A stretch of DNA of 22,371 nucleotides. It comes from a virus. Position numbers and translations under genes: made by a program. Where the stretch lies: positions 1 to 22,371 of IMG/VR virus record IMGVR_UViG_3300050821_000084; one strand, 5' to 3'. Positions 1 to 8,459 of the stretch are shown one piece after another. Under the pieces are notes generated by a model. The model worked only from the letters and a program-made list of their open reading frames with translations, did not search any database and was not told the DNA's origin. Position 1 is the stretch's first letter. The number at the start of each line of letters is the position of its first letter.

Positions 1-754
1 TTGCGCAGCCGTCAGTGCCTTGCGGGAAGCCACCATGCGCTGCCTGGACATCATCGAACATCGGACGCACCACGACGGAACCTGGACCATAGCCGCCATA
101 CTGCACCCATGCGCGCGTGCATCCTGGCACTTCCAATGCCCACTGCTGGTAATCGGCCACGCTGCCGCCCTGCGGTGGCGCGCGATACCGTTCAAGCATG
201 CGGGTGCGTAGCTCGTCGTCCTGTTCCTGATCCGCGCCGCCGGTCGTTGGTCCAACTGTCAGGCCACCGGAATTGATGCCGGATGGAGGCGCGCCAAGGC
301 TGATCGGTGTGCCGTCGTCGCAGTCAGTCAACGCGCCGGTCACCGTGGCGATAAAGGGAACGAGGATGTTGCCGGTTGCATCGACTGTCGCATCCTCGGT
401 TGACACGTAGGGCGTGCCATCCTGGCGCGTGAGCGATGCGCCTGCCGGCAATGGCGTGCCGGTCTGGCCGGTGAACTGTGCCGTCCCGCTCGCCGCCGTT
501 GCATCCTTGCGGAAGATGCCGACCAGCGCCGCCCAGCCTTCCAGGTATTCATCGCGGGCGGTGAACGGCACGCCCATCAGGCTCGTCCAGTCCACATACC
601 CATAGACTGAATACGCCAGACCAGACATGACCCAGGCGAGCACACGCAAGACGGCATTGCGCAGCAGACCATCAAGCCCCGGCACGCCGGATGTGGTGAT
701 GTCCTGGATTGCCTGATTGTGCAGCGCAGTCAGCGTCGGTCGTGCATATGGCAT
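1..754 (-). CDS. Baseplate J-family protein (Mu gp47-like), 3' end cut by window edge
   Basis: This is a baseplate wedge protein of the Baseplate_J / Mu gp47 family, expected to help link the central hub to the periphery of the baseplate. The reading frame is open from an ATG at 754 to the left edge, giving 251 codons with no stop; full-length relatives are roughly 350 residues, so about the last quarter is missing. Family-like features include an N-terminal helical part (PGLDGLLRNAVLRVLAWV), a YLEGWAALVGI segment, a beta-rich middle (PAGASLTRQDGTPYVSTEDA), and the conserved stretch DDELRTRMLERYRAPPQGGS that precedes the C-terminal half. The start lies 4 bases after the stop of the gp46-like gene, with a weak GGGGTGA Shine-Dalgarno. 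Its place as the last gene of a gp45-gp46-gp47 run matches Mu order. The family call is firm. Confidence 0.9.
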   Translation of the reverse strand, partial: MPYARPTLTALHNQAIQDITTSGVPGLDGLLRNAVLRVLAWVMSGLAYSVYGYVDWTSLMGVPFTARDEYLEGWAALVGIFRKDATAASGTAQFTGQTGTPLPAGASLTRQDGTPYVSTEDATVDATGNILVPFIATVTGALTDCDDGTPISLGAPPSGINSGGLTVGPTTGGADQEQDDELRTRMLERYRAPPQGGSVADYQQWALEVPGCTRAWVQYGGYGPGSVVVRPMFDDVQAAHGGFPQGTDGCA

Positions 755-758
755 TAAG

Positions 759-1346
759 TCACCCCACTCGTCGCAGCCGGTAGACAGTTGGCGGCGGGAC
801 CTGCATCGGCGATTGCAGGACTGCCAAGCCTTGCCATGCCCATGCGAAGGCAAAGCGACTCATGGAACCATCCGGCTTGATGATGGCGATCCCGATGCCG
901 AGTGCATTCGAGCCGGCCACGTTGCCGAGCCAGGATGTATTGACGACAACCTGTTTCGCTATGCCGTCAGTTACCAGCCATTGCAAGGCATCGGACGCAT
1001 AGCGGCGTGCAAGGCCCAGCGTGTCGCGGGTTTTCTTCGCGCGTTCCAGTTGCCACAGGTTCGATCCAAGCGGCTGATCGTTGTAAGGATCAGCCCACCA
1101 GCCGCGCCGGTCGGACGTTCCGTCAGTTGGCACGAAATCAGCCGTCGCCAGCTTGTCGGTGAACAGCGACACGAGACACGCTGTCTCCAGGTCCTGGCCG
1201 GTCTGCAAGTCGCCTTCTGCCAGCGACCAGTCGCCTTGCGCATTGACGTTATCCCACGCAATGAAGACATCGCCGGCATCATTGGCAGGCGGCGGCTGCG
1301 TGCCGTCAGAAATGATCCACAGGCCCAGGTCTTCAATCCAGGACAT
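759..1346 (-). CDS. Mu gp46-like baseplate protein
   Basis: This 195-residue protein belongs to the phage GP46 family, a small baseplate component found next to gp47/J in Mu-like tails. The diagnostic segments are visible in order: [14 protein letters not shown] near residue 55, [20 protein letters not shown] near 80-100, the [10 protein letters not shown] segment, then [20 protein letters not shown], and a beta-rich C-terminus. The DRRGWW and [10 protein letters not shown] motifs are typical of the family. The ATG at 1346 overlaps the end of the upstream spike-fibre gene by 14 bases, so translation is probably coupled. The exact structural role of gp46 proteins is less well established than that of gp47. 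Confidence 0.9.
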   Translation of the reverse strand: MSWIEDLGLWIISDGTQPPPANDAGDVFIAWDNVNAQGDWSLAEGDLQTGQDLETACLVSLFTDKLATADFVPTDGTSDRRGWWADPYNDQPLGSNLWQLERAKKTRDTLGLARRYASDALQWLVTDGIAKQVVVNTSWLGNVAGSNALGIGIAIIKPDGSMSRFAFAWAWQGLAVLQSPMQVPPPTVYRLRRVG

Positions 1347-3894
1347 TCAACCGGCTTTCCAGGTCTGCGACCTTTGCAGCAAGTTGCTGCACCGCACCGC
1401 ACAGCGCGGCGATCATCGTGTTGGCATTGATCGCCCACATCGTCGTGGCACCCTTGCTGGCTCCCTCTTCACTGCCGACGATGGCTGCGTGGGGCAGCAC
1501 TTCGTGAACGCGCTGTGCGACGAGGCCGATCGGCACCACGGGTGCATCGGCGTTCGCCACAGGCGCGGCGGACAGGTCGCTGTAATCGCGCCAACGGAAT
1601 TGGTGCAGCGGCATTGCGCGGATCGCCTCGAGGCAATCGAAGCTGGCGGGCTCGATGTCGAATTTCAGCCGTTCATCCGAGGTGCCCTGCAAGGCCCATT
1701 CCGCCGCATTATCGACGCGGATAAAGGTGGTGGCGCCGTCCCAGCGGAAGTTGAAGCCACTCGCGCCGATATTGTCATATTCAATACCGCGTCCCTGGAC
1801 ATGCACATCCGATATGAAGTGCAGGTCGCCGGAACCACCACAATACCAGAGATAACCACCCGGCCCGATCCACGTCAGCGTGCCGTTGGTGGCGTTCCAA
1901 TCATAATACCAGCCCGGCGCGAACTGCATGATGACGCCATTGCCGCCTGCACCAATGGCGGTGTTGCCGGCACGGCACGCCATATTGCCGGTGAATTGCG
2001 CGTTACCCACATTGTCGATCCACATCGCAGTGGCATTGTTGGCGATATAGTTCAACTGACCATTGGATACGCTCCAGGCGAAGTAATATCCGCTTTGAAA
2101 ATTGATGACGTTGTTCGTGCCGTCACCATTCAAGTAGAAACTCGGCGCGGTCGGAAATGAGATATAAGCCGCGCCGCTGGTGATGATGTTCCCGCTGACA
2201 CTGAACGTGTTGGTCGCGTCTTCCAGCGCGAGAACAATGTCGCCGCCATAGGCAAAGCCGAGATAGCCTTGCCGCGTGCCTGCCGCATTGAAAAAGCCGA
2301 CATAGCCTGTGTGCGTGGCATCCCCAGGAACAAGCTGAACCGCGCCGACGCCTTGGCCGACTCCTACCGGCCCAGTAAGCGTGCCGCCAGTGATGGGCAG
2401 CACCTGGGTCCATGCTGCACTCACCCGGCCATATACCAAGCCGTTCGACGGCGCTTCTGCGATCCCCGGCCCCTGCGGTCCGGTCGCACCCTGCGGGCCT
2501 TGCGGTCCGGTTGCGCCGGTCGGTCCAGCAGGACCTGTCGCGCCGGTTGGGCCTTCCGGTCCAGGCACGGTGGAAGCAGCACCCTGCGGCCCCTGCGGGC
2601 CGGTCAATCCGATGGGACCTTGCGGGCCTTCCGGTCCAGTTGATCCGGTCGCGCCGGTCAGCCCCTGCGGGCCTTGCGGACCTGGAACCGTGGAGTCTGC
2701 TCCGGCAGGTCCTTCAGGACCTGTCGCCCCGGTCGCTCCAGTCGTGCCCTGCGGGCCTTGCGGTCCTGTCGGGCCTTCCGGTCCAGGCACGGTCGATGCC
2801 GCCCCCTGCGGGCCTTCCGGTCCAGCAGGACCTGTCGCGCCGGTCGGGCCTTCCGGTCCAGTCAGACCAATCGGCCCCTGCGGGCCGGCAGGACCTGGAA
2901 CCGTGGAGTCTGCTCCAGGCGGTCCCTGCGGTCCGGTTGCTCCGGTCGCTCCAGTCGTTCCTGGCGGGCCTTCCGGTCCTGTCGGGCCTTCCGGTCCAGG
3001 CACAGTCGATGCCGGTCCCTGCGGCCCCTGTGGGCCGGTTGCGCCGGCAGGTCCTTCAGGTCCTGTCAGTCCAATCGGGCCTTGCGGACCTGGAACCGTG
3101 GAGTCTGCCCCGGCAGGTCCCTGTGGTCCGGTTGCTCCGGTCGCTCCGGCTGCGCCCTGCGGGCCTTCCGGTCCTGTCGGGCCTTCCGGTCCAGGCACCG
3201 TCGACGCCGCGCCCTGCGGCCCCTGTGGGCCGGTCTGGCCGGTCTGTCCTGGCGGGCCTTGCTGTCCGGTCTGGCCGGTCGGGCCGGCAGGTCCTTCAGG
3301 TCCAGCAGGTCCTGTCGGTCCAGCCGGCCCCTGTGGTCCTGGTGGTCCTTCAGGTCCAGGCGTGCCGCCGCCCCCGCCGCCGTGCGTGTCCACGTAGTTC
3401 TTTGTGGCGACCTCGTTGGGCTGGGCAGGTTCATACGCCATGGTCTGCCGGCCCTCGACGTGGACCAGCGGCGTCGTCATGGTCACAGTGCTGGAAGCGT
3501 TCACCTCGACCTGGGGAACGGTCATGGTGTGCTTGCCGGTTGCGGTCACTTCAATGTTGCCGCCGTTCGCCAGCTTCACCACGCTTCCAGAATTGTCATG
3601 CAGCGCGACTTCGCCCTGCTTCTGATTGCGCAGTCGGTATTGCTGATTGCCGGTTGCCACGATGACGCCATTCGACCTGTCGCCAGACGCGAAGATCCCC
3701 ATCGCGTCTGATCCTGGCGGCGCATGCGATGCCAGACCATAAATTTGCAACGTCGGCATGGCGTCGATTGTCTCAGGCGGGAAGCCTCGGACCTGGACGC
3801 GATGAACCGGCCCGCTGTCATCCGTCGCGGTGATCTTCAGCGGAGCAACCATCATCCGCGCCGCCCGGTAAAGCCGGTCGGTCACGCTGCTCAT
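1333..3894 (-). CDS. Mu gp45-like baseplate spike fused to collagen-like fibre with S74 chaperone domain
   Basis: This 853-residue protein has four parts. Residues 1-155 resemble Mu gp45, the trimeric central spike: a Gly/Val-rich OB-like region with [10 protein letters not shown] and [17 protein letters not shown], then [15 protein letters not shown] and a beta-helix-like stem. Residues 156-176 hold a fibre motif (ATKNYVDT) and a six-glycine linker. Residues 178-476 are Gly-X-Y collagen repeats broken seven times by STVPGP. Residues 485-735 are a beta-rich fibre body. Residues 738-853 are a peptidase S74 intramolecular chaperone with the TSDERLK cleavage motif (Ser739, Asp740, Lys744) and a C-terminal coiled coil. 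The ATG at 3894 overlaps the hub gene stop (ATGA); the open frame extends upstream to 4041, but that part only shadows the hub gene. All four parts are trimeric in known relatives. Ordinary gp45 proteins are about 200 residues, so this is an unusual fusion. Confidence 0.9.
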   Translation of the reverse strand: MSSVTDRLYRAARMMVAPLKITATDDSGPVHRVQVRGFPPETIDAMPTLQIYGLASHAPPGSDAMGIFASGDRSNGVIVATGNQQYRLRNQKQGEVALHDNSGSVVKLANGGNIEVTATGKHTMTVPQVEVNASSTVTMTTPLVHVEGRQTMAYEPAQPNEVATKNYVDTHGGGGGGTPGPEGPPGPQGPAGPTGPAGPEGPAGPTGQTGQQGPPGQTGQTGPQGPQGAASTVPGPEGPTGPEGPQGAAGATGATGPQGPAGADSTVPGPQGPIGLTGPEGPAGATGPQGPQGPASTVPGPEGPTGPEGPPGTTGATGATGPQGPPGADSTVPGPAGPQGPIGLTGPEGPTGATGPAGPEGPQGAASTVPGPEGPTGPQGPQGTTGATGATGPEGPAGADSTVPGPQGPQGLTGATGSTGPEGPQGPIGLTGPQGPQGAASTVPGPEGPTGATGPAGPTGATGPQGPQGATGPQGPGIAEAPSNGLVYGRVSAAWTQVLPITGGTLTGPVGVGQGVGAVQLVPGDATHTGYVGFFNAAGTRQGYLGFAYGGDIVLALEDATNTFSVSGNIITSGAAYISFPTAPSFYLNGDGTNNVINFQSGYYFAWSVSNGQLNYIANNATAMWIDNVGNAQFTGNMACRAGNTAIGAGGNGVIMQFAPGWYYDWNATNGTLTWIGPGGYLWYCGGSGDLHFISDVHVQGRGIEYDNIGASGFNFRWDGATTFIRVDNAAEWALQGTSDERLKFDIEPASFDCLEAIRAMPLHQFRWRDYSDLSAAPVANADAPVVPIGLVAQRVHEVLPHAAIVGSEEGASKGATTMWAINANTMIAALCGAVQQLAAKVADLESRLNVLD
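2467..3363 (-). repeat. Collagen-like Gly-X-Y repeat tract with STVPGP-delimited higher-order units
   Basis: This stretch encodes residues 178-476 of the spike-fibre protein, close to 100 Gly-X-Y triplets. Seven STVPGP interruptions start at residues 231, 264, 296, 330, 367, 401 and 441. They alternate between [14 protein letters not shown] and GAD-STVPGP(Q/A)G contexts, which gives larger units of 65, 71 and 74 residues. The DNA repeats too: a 23-base match occurs at 2678-2700, 2891-2913 and 3086-3108, and a 20-base match at 2549-2568, 2771-2790, 2984-3003 and 3179-3198, the latter spaced 222, 213 and 195 bases apart. Confidence 0.93.
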
Positions 3895-5087
3895 GTCTGC
3901 ACCGTAGAGGCAGCAGGATTGAGCTTGTCCGCATTCGGCTTGGTCGGATTGAATCCTTTCACGTCTTCCTGCGTGACCAAGGTATTCGGTGACGTTGGCG
4001 CAACCGAGAACGCTTCCGGTGGCCATAGCGACAGGTGGCAATGCTGGCCGGCTTCATCGCGAACATAGGTCACGGAGCCGATCAGCCAGGATTTATTCGG
4101 CAGCTTCAGTTGCGGCGCGGCAATCGGTGCCAGCATGTTCGGTGCCCACAGCTTGCCGGCTGCATCGCGCCATGCATCGCATACCACGTTGAAGGCGAAT
4201 GACTGGCCCCAGCGTCGTGCCTTCTCCCATGCTGCACGCTGACCGGCCAGTGGCTGGCCGAGCACGAACTGTTCGGAAATCACGTAGAGCTTGCGGAACC
4301 GGGGAACGTCTTCATCCTTCACCACCACGCCGATCTGCGGCATGTTCACCCCGGCATCCGTTCCAAGTGCGGCGACCGAGATCAGATGGCCCTCGTATTC
4401 CGAATAGCGTTGGTCCATCGAGAACATGACATCCGCTGACTCGACGTTCTCACCAATGGCGAAGCCGGATGCCATCGACTCAGTGCCGACGGTTGCCAGC
4501 ATGATCGAACCGTCTGGCATATCGTAGACCAGCAGCCGCGAGTATTTGGTCACGCGGTCGATGATGTCCCACACGGTTTCGCCAAGGTTGATATTGAATT
4601 GCGGGATTTGCGGCAGACCTGTCGCGGTGCTTTGCACCGGCACGCCGTAAGGCTTGGCCAACCGCTGCGCAATGGTCAGTGCGTCGCCGTTGACAACCTG
4701 CATCCCTGGAGCGGATTGCTCGCCTGCGCTGATACCTTCCACCAGTGCCGAGCAATCGCACAGGTCCTGCGACTTGCTGCGGCCTTCAACGCGGATCGTA
4801 TGCTGTCCTGACGCAATGGATGACGCATAGCGATCAACGTATCCGGTCATCACCAGATCGCCGCCGATGGTGACGGTGCATGGCTGGCCAGCCTTCAGGT
4901 CGATGTCAGGCGCATTCGGGTATTTCTCAGTCACTTCGATCGAAAAGTTGGCAGGTATGCCGGCCAGCGGGCGTGTCATCTGCACACGCTGCCAGCCTGA
5001 CAGCACCTGATTGCCGACCGTCAGGGACAAGGTATCCGTGGACCCTGGTGGCGTTCCGCGTGGTGGCACGCCATGCGCTTCGCTCAT
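3891..5087 (-). CDS. Mu gpP-like baseplate hub protein
   Basis: This 398-residue protein matches the Mu gpP (gp44) / phage late control D-like hub family, the T4 gp27 counterpart that forms the centre of the baseplate and receives the spike. Seen here are the N-terminal [19 protein letters not shown] segment, the beta-barrel start [30 protein letters not shown] (a hub barrel signature), the YVDRY and [17 protein letters not shown] motifs, and the central [20 protein letters not shown] segment that places the second barrel. The start overlaps the preceding stop (ATGA at 5084-5087), and its own stop overlaps the ATG of the spike fusion. Order gpN, gpP, gp45 is the Mu order. The C-terminal 30 residues (Asn/Pro/Lys-rich) look unstructured. 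Confidence 0.92.
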   Translation of the reverse strand: MSEAHGVPPRGTPPGSTDTLSLTVGNQVLSGWQRVQMTRPLAGIPANFSIEVTEKYPNAPDIDLKAGQPCTVTIGGDLVMTGYVDRYASSIASGQHTIRVEGRSKSQDLCDCSALVEGISAGEQSAPGMQVVNGDALTIAQRLAKPYGVPVQSTATGLPQIPQFNINLGETVWDIIDRVTKYSRLLVYDMPDGSIMLATVGTESMASGFAIGENVESADVMFSMDQRYSEYEGHLISVAALGTDAGVNMPQIGVVVKDEDVPRFRKLYVISEQFVLGQPLAGQRAAWEKARRWGQSFAFNVVCDAWRDAAGKLWAPNMLAPIAAPQLKLPNKSWLIGSVTYVRDEAGQHCHLSLWPPEAFSVAPTSPNTLVTQEDVKGFNPTKPNADKLNPAASTVQT

Positions 5088-5650
5088 TGGCTGAGTGTCG
5101 GGAAGCTGACCGGCAGGAACAGCGGATGGGCCGGCAACGCTGAACCGACAAGCTGCGGCTCCCTGGTCGTGTCCTGGTAGAGCGTCCAGGCTTCAGTCAG
5201 CGACGGCATGGGGGCAGTGGTCCTGACATCCACCAGCCAAGCAAGGTTCGCGCCGCGCACTGCAAGGTCCATGGCAACAGCCGTGCGCAAGCTGCGCAAT
5301 GCCTGATAGGTGGCATCCCTGCCGGCGTCGGCAGTCCTGGTCGCCTGCGCGTCCAGCGCAGCGCACACGGCATCGCGGGTGGCCAACGCATCCTGATAGC
5401 TGACCGGCTGGTATGCCTGTGTGGCGACTGCCAAGGCTGCGCACGCGGCACATCTCAGGTTGTCGGCAATGGCGTCCTGGGCCGTCTGCGCTTTCTGTGC
5501 CAATGGACCGAAGCCAGGAACCGGCACCGGCACCCAACCGGCCAGGATCAGCAGCAGTCGGATGGCGTCAGCCGGATCAGAGGCAGACTCGGCAACGGCA
5601 TTGCACAGCGCCACGCCTGCCGACGCGAAGGCATCAGATTGCGTGCTCAC
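5084..5650 (-). CDS. C-terminal half of gpN-like (DNA circularisation family) tail protein, as a separate gene
   Basis: This 188-residue protein looks like the C-terminal half of the Mu gpN / DNA circularisation family, which is normally one polypeptide of about 450-490 residues. Family-like features are the helical AAVATQAYQ-type segment ending in the YQDALATRDAVCAALD helix, LRSLRTAVAMDLAVRGANLA, and the ending PSLTEAWTLYQDTTREPQLV, which resembles the PSLVLAYRLY...HPGF ending I recall for full-length relatives. A GTG at 5650 overlaps the TGA of the upstream gene (GTGA), so reinitiation is likely. A hydrophobic, proline-rich stretch (LLLILAGWVPVPVPGFGPLA, near residues 32-51) lies near the new N-terminus. 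The assignment to gpN rests on remembered family patterns plus position, so treat the exact homology as probable. Confidence 0.75.
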   Translation of the reverse strand: MSTQSDAFASAGVALCNAVAESASDPADAIRLLLILAGWVPVPVPGFGPLAQKAQTAQDAIADNLRCAACAALAVATQAYQPVSYQDALATRDAVCAALDAQATRTADAGRDATYQALRSLRTAVAMDLAVRGANLAWLVDVRTTAPMPSLTEAWTLYQDTTREPQLVGSALPAHPLFLPVSFPTLSQ

Positions 5651-6456
5651 AGCAGGCTTGCCGTCAGGTTGACCAGACCGGCTGCGGCGTAGACTGCCGT
5701 GCGGGCCTTCGTGGCATCGCTCAGAACGCTTTGGACGGTCGCGGTGGCTGGCTGCATGGTTGTGCGGCTGCCGGTCCCGAACCGGCCATAGAAGCCTTGC
5801 AGACCGCGCACGCAGTTGAATATGCGCGAGGCATCATTCATCGAGCCGGATGCCATGCTGGTGAACTGACTGATGCCTGCCGTTGCCTGCCGTGCGACGT
5901 TGCCGATGCCGGCCAGCGAAATCCCCAGGTCCGAGGCGGATGCCATGTTCAGCGCGCCGGCTTGCGCCAGGACATTCTGACCTGTGGCAATCATGGTGGA
6001 CGGAAACTGGACGTCGCCGGCAATGATGAATGAGAACTGAACCTCGACCACGCGGCCACGCTCGCGCCGGTCTGTCACCTGGAACTCCAGCATAACGCAT
6101 TCGATGCTGCCAAGCGTGGGATGCACCAGCGTCCCAGGTCCAGGCTGTTCGCAGGCGTCGATCATGGCGTCCCGCTGCTGGTAGACATCATCGCCCACCA
6201 TGAAAGCCTGGACCGAGAAGCGCCGGGGCAGCTTGCCCAGGTCTTCTGCCCAGGCATCATCGCGGTATGGGTATTCGTGGATGGCGACACGCCGACCGGC
6301 CACCGTGTCGCCGGCATCCAGCACGAAGCCGACGCCGCGCCAGGACCCCGGTTGAAGTTGCAGGAACCATGAACCATCGGCCCAGCTTTCGCCGGTATTG
6401 TCGATGATGCGTGACGTTCCAAGCGTCTGCGTCACAAGCCCGGTGAAGTCGCTCAT
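5647..6456 (-). CDS. N-terminal part of gpN-like / DNA circularisation family tail protein
   Basis: This 269-residue protein carries the DNA_circ_N domain of Mu gpN-type proteins, now regarded mainly as baseplate or tail structural proteins. Residues 25-145 show the expected pattern: QPGSWRGVGFVLDAGD, then GRRVAIHEYPYRDDAWAEDL, LPRRFSVQAFMVGDDVYQQR, DAMIDACEQPGPGTLVHPTL, and the beta strand ending VEVQFSFI. The protein ends at residue 269, where single-gene relatives continue for about 200 more residues; the next gene supplies that part. The ATG at 6456 overlaps the tape-measure stop (ATGA). The stop overlaps the GTG of the following gene. Confidence 0.87.
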   Translation of the reverse strand: MSDFTGLVTQTLGTSRIIDNTGESWADGSWFLQLQPGSWRGVGFVLDAGDTVAGRRVAIHEYPYRDDAWAEDLGKLPRRFSVQAFMVGDDVYQQRDAMIDACEQPGPGTLVHPTLGSIECVMLEFQVTDRRERGRVVEVQFSFIIAGDVQFPSTMIATGQNVLAQAGALNMASASDLGISLAGIGNVARQATAGISQFTSMASGSMNDASRIFNCVRGLQGFYGRFGTGSRTTMQPATATVQSVLSDATKARTAVYAAAGLVNLTASLL

Positions 6457-8459
6457 ATGCTGGCCATGTCCTGATGTTCGACGCGCACGGGTGCCACGTT
6501 CACTGATCCTGATCCGCTGGCCGTTACGGCGCTGTTCGGTGGCGGGTTCTTATGCGTGATGGAAACATCGACCGCGCCGTTGACCGGCTGCGGTGCCTGC
6601 GCAACCTGGACAGGCGGTGCCTTGGCGCTGGCAATTTGGTTCGCGTAGTTCATCCGCACGCCGGCATTGCTGACGGCTGGACGTTCATATTCGCGTTCGA
6701 CCAGCGAGGCCGCTTCACCGGAAGACTTTGTGCCGCGCAGCCGGCCCATCATGCCGGCATATTCCGGGGAGTTTAGCTCTTGCCGCAGGAAGCCATAATT
6801 CGCTTCGTCGCTCTTGGGGTCCAGGTTGTTCGCCTTGGCATATGCCTCGAAGGCATCGCGGCGTGGTCCGGTCCATTGCGCCCAACCGAAGCCACCGCGC
6901 CCGCTGATCGGCTTGCCTTCCTGGACGGCTTGCAGACCTGACTCCGCTTGCAGGTTGCCGACCAAGCCTGATGCCTGATCCGGCGTTAGGTTCAGGTCTG
7001 CCGCCAGCTTGTCGCGGATGGCTGCGCCGCGCTGCGCATTGGCTTGCGGCAGGTTCATCGGTCCTGGTGCTGCCTGCTGCTGGATAGCTTCAGGCCCCTT
7101 CCACATCCGCTCCAGGCCCTTTTCAAGCCAGCCTCCGCCGCCTGCTGGTCTGCCCTGGCGCTTCATCATGTCTTCGTATGACAGCGTTTCGCCGGTTGCC
7201 TGATTGTGGAAGGTGGGCAGGCCGAACGCGCCGCCTGACTGCTGGTCGAAGCCCATCGCCTTCGCTTTGTCTTCGATGTCCTTCTGACCTGCCTTGTTTT
7301 TTTCATAGGTGGTGACCAAGGCAAGCGCAGCAGCAATGGGGGCGAGCGCAGCAGACAATGGACCAAGTGCCACCACCACCTGACCAATGGAAGCAACCAT
7401 GCCGACAGCCCACTTCAACGCGAAGGCTGCGGCAATCGCCTCGGCAACATCTTTGATGGTATCCAGGTGCGTGACCACCCACTTGAGTCCATCAATCACG
7501 CTCTCGATGCCGGCTTGCACCTTGGTCCAGTCCACATTCTCCAGCCACGCCGCGAATTTCTGCGAAATCTCGTCAACCGCTTTGATGATGTCTGGCGTGT
7601 GCTTTTCTACGAACTCGCTGAACCGTTGAAGCAGTGGGCCGAAGTCGCGCGCCAGGACAATCGAAATCTGTTGCCCCAGCCGGTCGATGGCAACGCCGGC
7701 CCTGCCTTGCGCCTCGCTGAACTGTTGCAGCGTCTTGCGCTGCTCGTCGGTCAGGTCCTGGTATCGGCTGACATCCGAGAACCATTGGCCGAAGGTCTGG
7801 CTGGATTGCCGGAACGTCTCCACCAATTTGCTGCCGCTCGCGCCCAGCGTGGCGGTTGCAGCACTGGCGCGGTCGTATGGGTCCGTTAGACCACTGACCT
7901 TGCGGATCACTTCCGGCATCAGGTCTGCGGCGCTGCGCAGGTTGCCGTTCGCATCGCGGATGTTGATACCCAGCCGGTTGAACCACTGGATAGCTTCAGT
8001 GCCGCCCTTGCCGATGGCGATGTCGCCTATCGTCTGGTGCAAGCTGGTCAGGCTGTCGGTCATCGTGGACGCTTCGCCGCCGGCAAGGCGCGTCGCGTCC
8101 TGGAACTGTTGCAACTGCTGCGTGGTGATGCCGATGTCGTCGGCATTCTGGACAAGCTGGTGTGACCACGAGGCATAGGACTGCACCAGCTTGACCATAC
8201 CGGCGATGGATGCCGCGCCGGTCAGCGCGCCCATCACCGGGACGATGGCAGTCAGCGTGCGCAGGACAGTGGAAGCAGCCTTGCCGATCCACTCGAAGCC
8301 TTGCGCAACCTTGCGCAGACCGGACACGTCAACGAACCTGGATACTTGCCGCGACATCCGGTCCATCGGCGCACGCATCGCGGTGATGCGCCGGTTGATT
8401 GCCTCGATTTGCTTCGTCGCATTGTCAACGACGGAATAGGTGACGGAATATCCAGCCAT
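6453..8459 (-). CDS. Tail tape measure protein with C-terminal phage tail lysozyme domain
   Basis: This 668-residue protein sits at the tape-measure position between the tail chaperone and gpN. The N-terminus (VDNATKQIEAINRRITAMRA) is helical, followed by hydrophobic segments near residues 61-95 and 335-385 and long helical stretches such as LTDEQRKTLQQFSEAQGRAG. Residues about 478-612 resemble the phage tail lysozyme domain (Phage_lysozyme2): LTPDQASGLVGNLQAESGLQ with a candidate catalytic Glu506, then GGFGWAQWTGPRRDAFEAYA. The C-terminal 45 residues (DVSITHKNPPPNSAVTASGS) match the tail end seen on other Mu-type tape measures. By family function it sets tail length and enters the cell envelope during infection; the lysozyme would open the peptidoglycan locally. 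The ATG shares a base pair overlap (TAATG) with the stop of the frameshifted chaperone product. Confidence 0.9.
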   Translation of the reverse strand: MAGYSVTYSVVDNATKQIEAINRRITAMRAPMDRMSRQVSRFVDVSGLRKVAQGFEWIGKAASTVLRTLTAIVPVMGALTGAASIAGMVKLVQSYASWSHQLVQNADDIGITTQQLQQFQDATRLAGGEASTMTDSLTSLHQTIGDIAIGKGGTEAIQWFNRLGINIRDANGNLRSAADLMPEVIRKVSGLTDPYDRASAATATLGASGSKLVETFRQSSQTFGQWFSDVSRYQDLTDEQRKTLQQFSEAQGRAGVAIDRLGQQISIVLARDFGPLLQRFSEFVEKHTPDIIKAVDEISQKFAAWLENVDWTKVQAGIESVIDGLKWVVTHLDTIKDVAEAIAAAFALKWAVGMVASIGQVVVALGPLSAALAPIAAALALVTTYEKNKAGQKDIEDKAKAMGFDQQSGGAFGLPTFHNQATGETLSYEDMMKRQGRPAGGGGWLEKGLERMWKGPEAIQQQAAPGPMNLPQANAQRGAAIRDKLAADLNLTPDQASGLVGNLQAESGLQAVQEGKPISGRGGFGWAQWTGPRRDAFEAYAKANNLDPKSDEANYGFLRQELNSPEYAGMMGRLRGTKSSGEAASLVEREYERPAVSNAGVRMNYANQIASAKAPPVQVAQAPQPVNGAVDVSITHKNPPPNSAVTASGSGSVNVAPVRVEHQDMASI

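Noticed and set aside
717-2160. Two long overlapping plus-strand open frames
   Set aside because: They lie opposite the gp46-like and spike-fibre genes, have no recognisable domains, and their composition looks like antisense reading of GC-rich coding DNA.
2381-3397. Long plus-strand frame reading as Gly-Pro-Cys collagen-like repeats
   Set aside because: It is the antisense image of the real collagen tract: repeated GGN-CCN reads as Gly-Pro on both strands. It has no ribosome site and runs against all other genes.
3895-4041. Upstream extension of the spike-fibre frame to 4041
   Set aside because: It only overlaps the hub gene in another frame, resembles no spike N-terminus, and the ATGA at 3891-3894 gives a natural start.
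5640-5660. Programmed frameshift as the way to restore a single gpN
   Set aside because: No slippery run is present at the join; the GTGA overlap explains it better as reinitiation.
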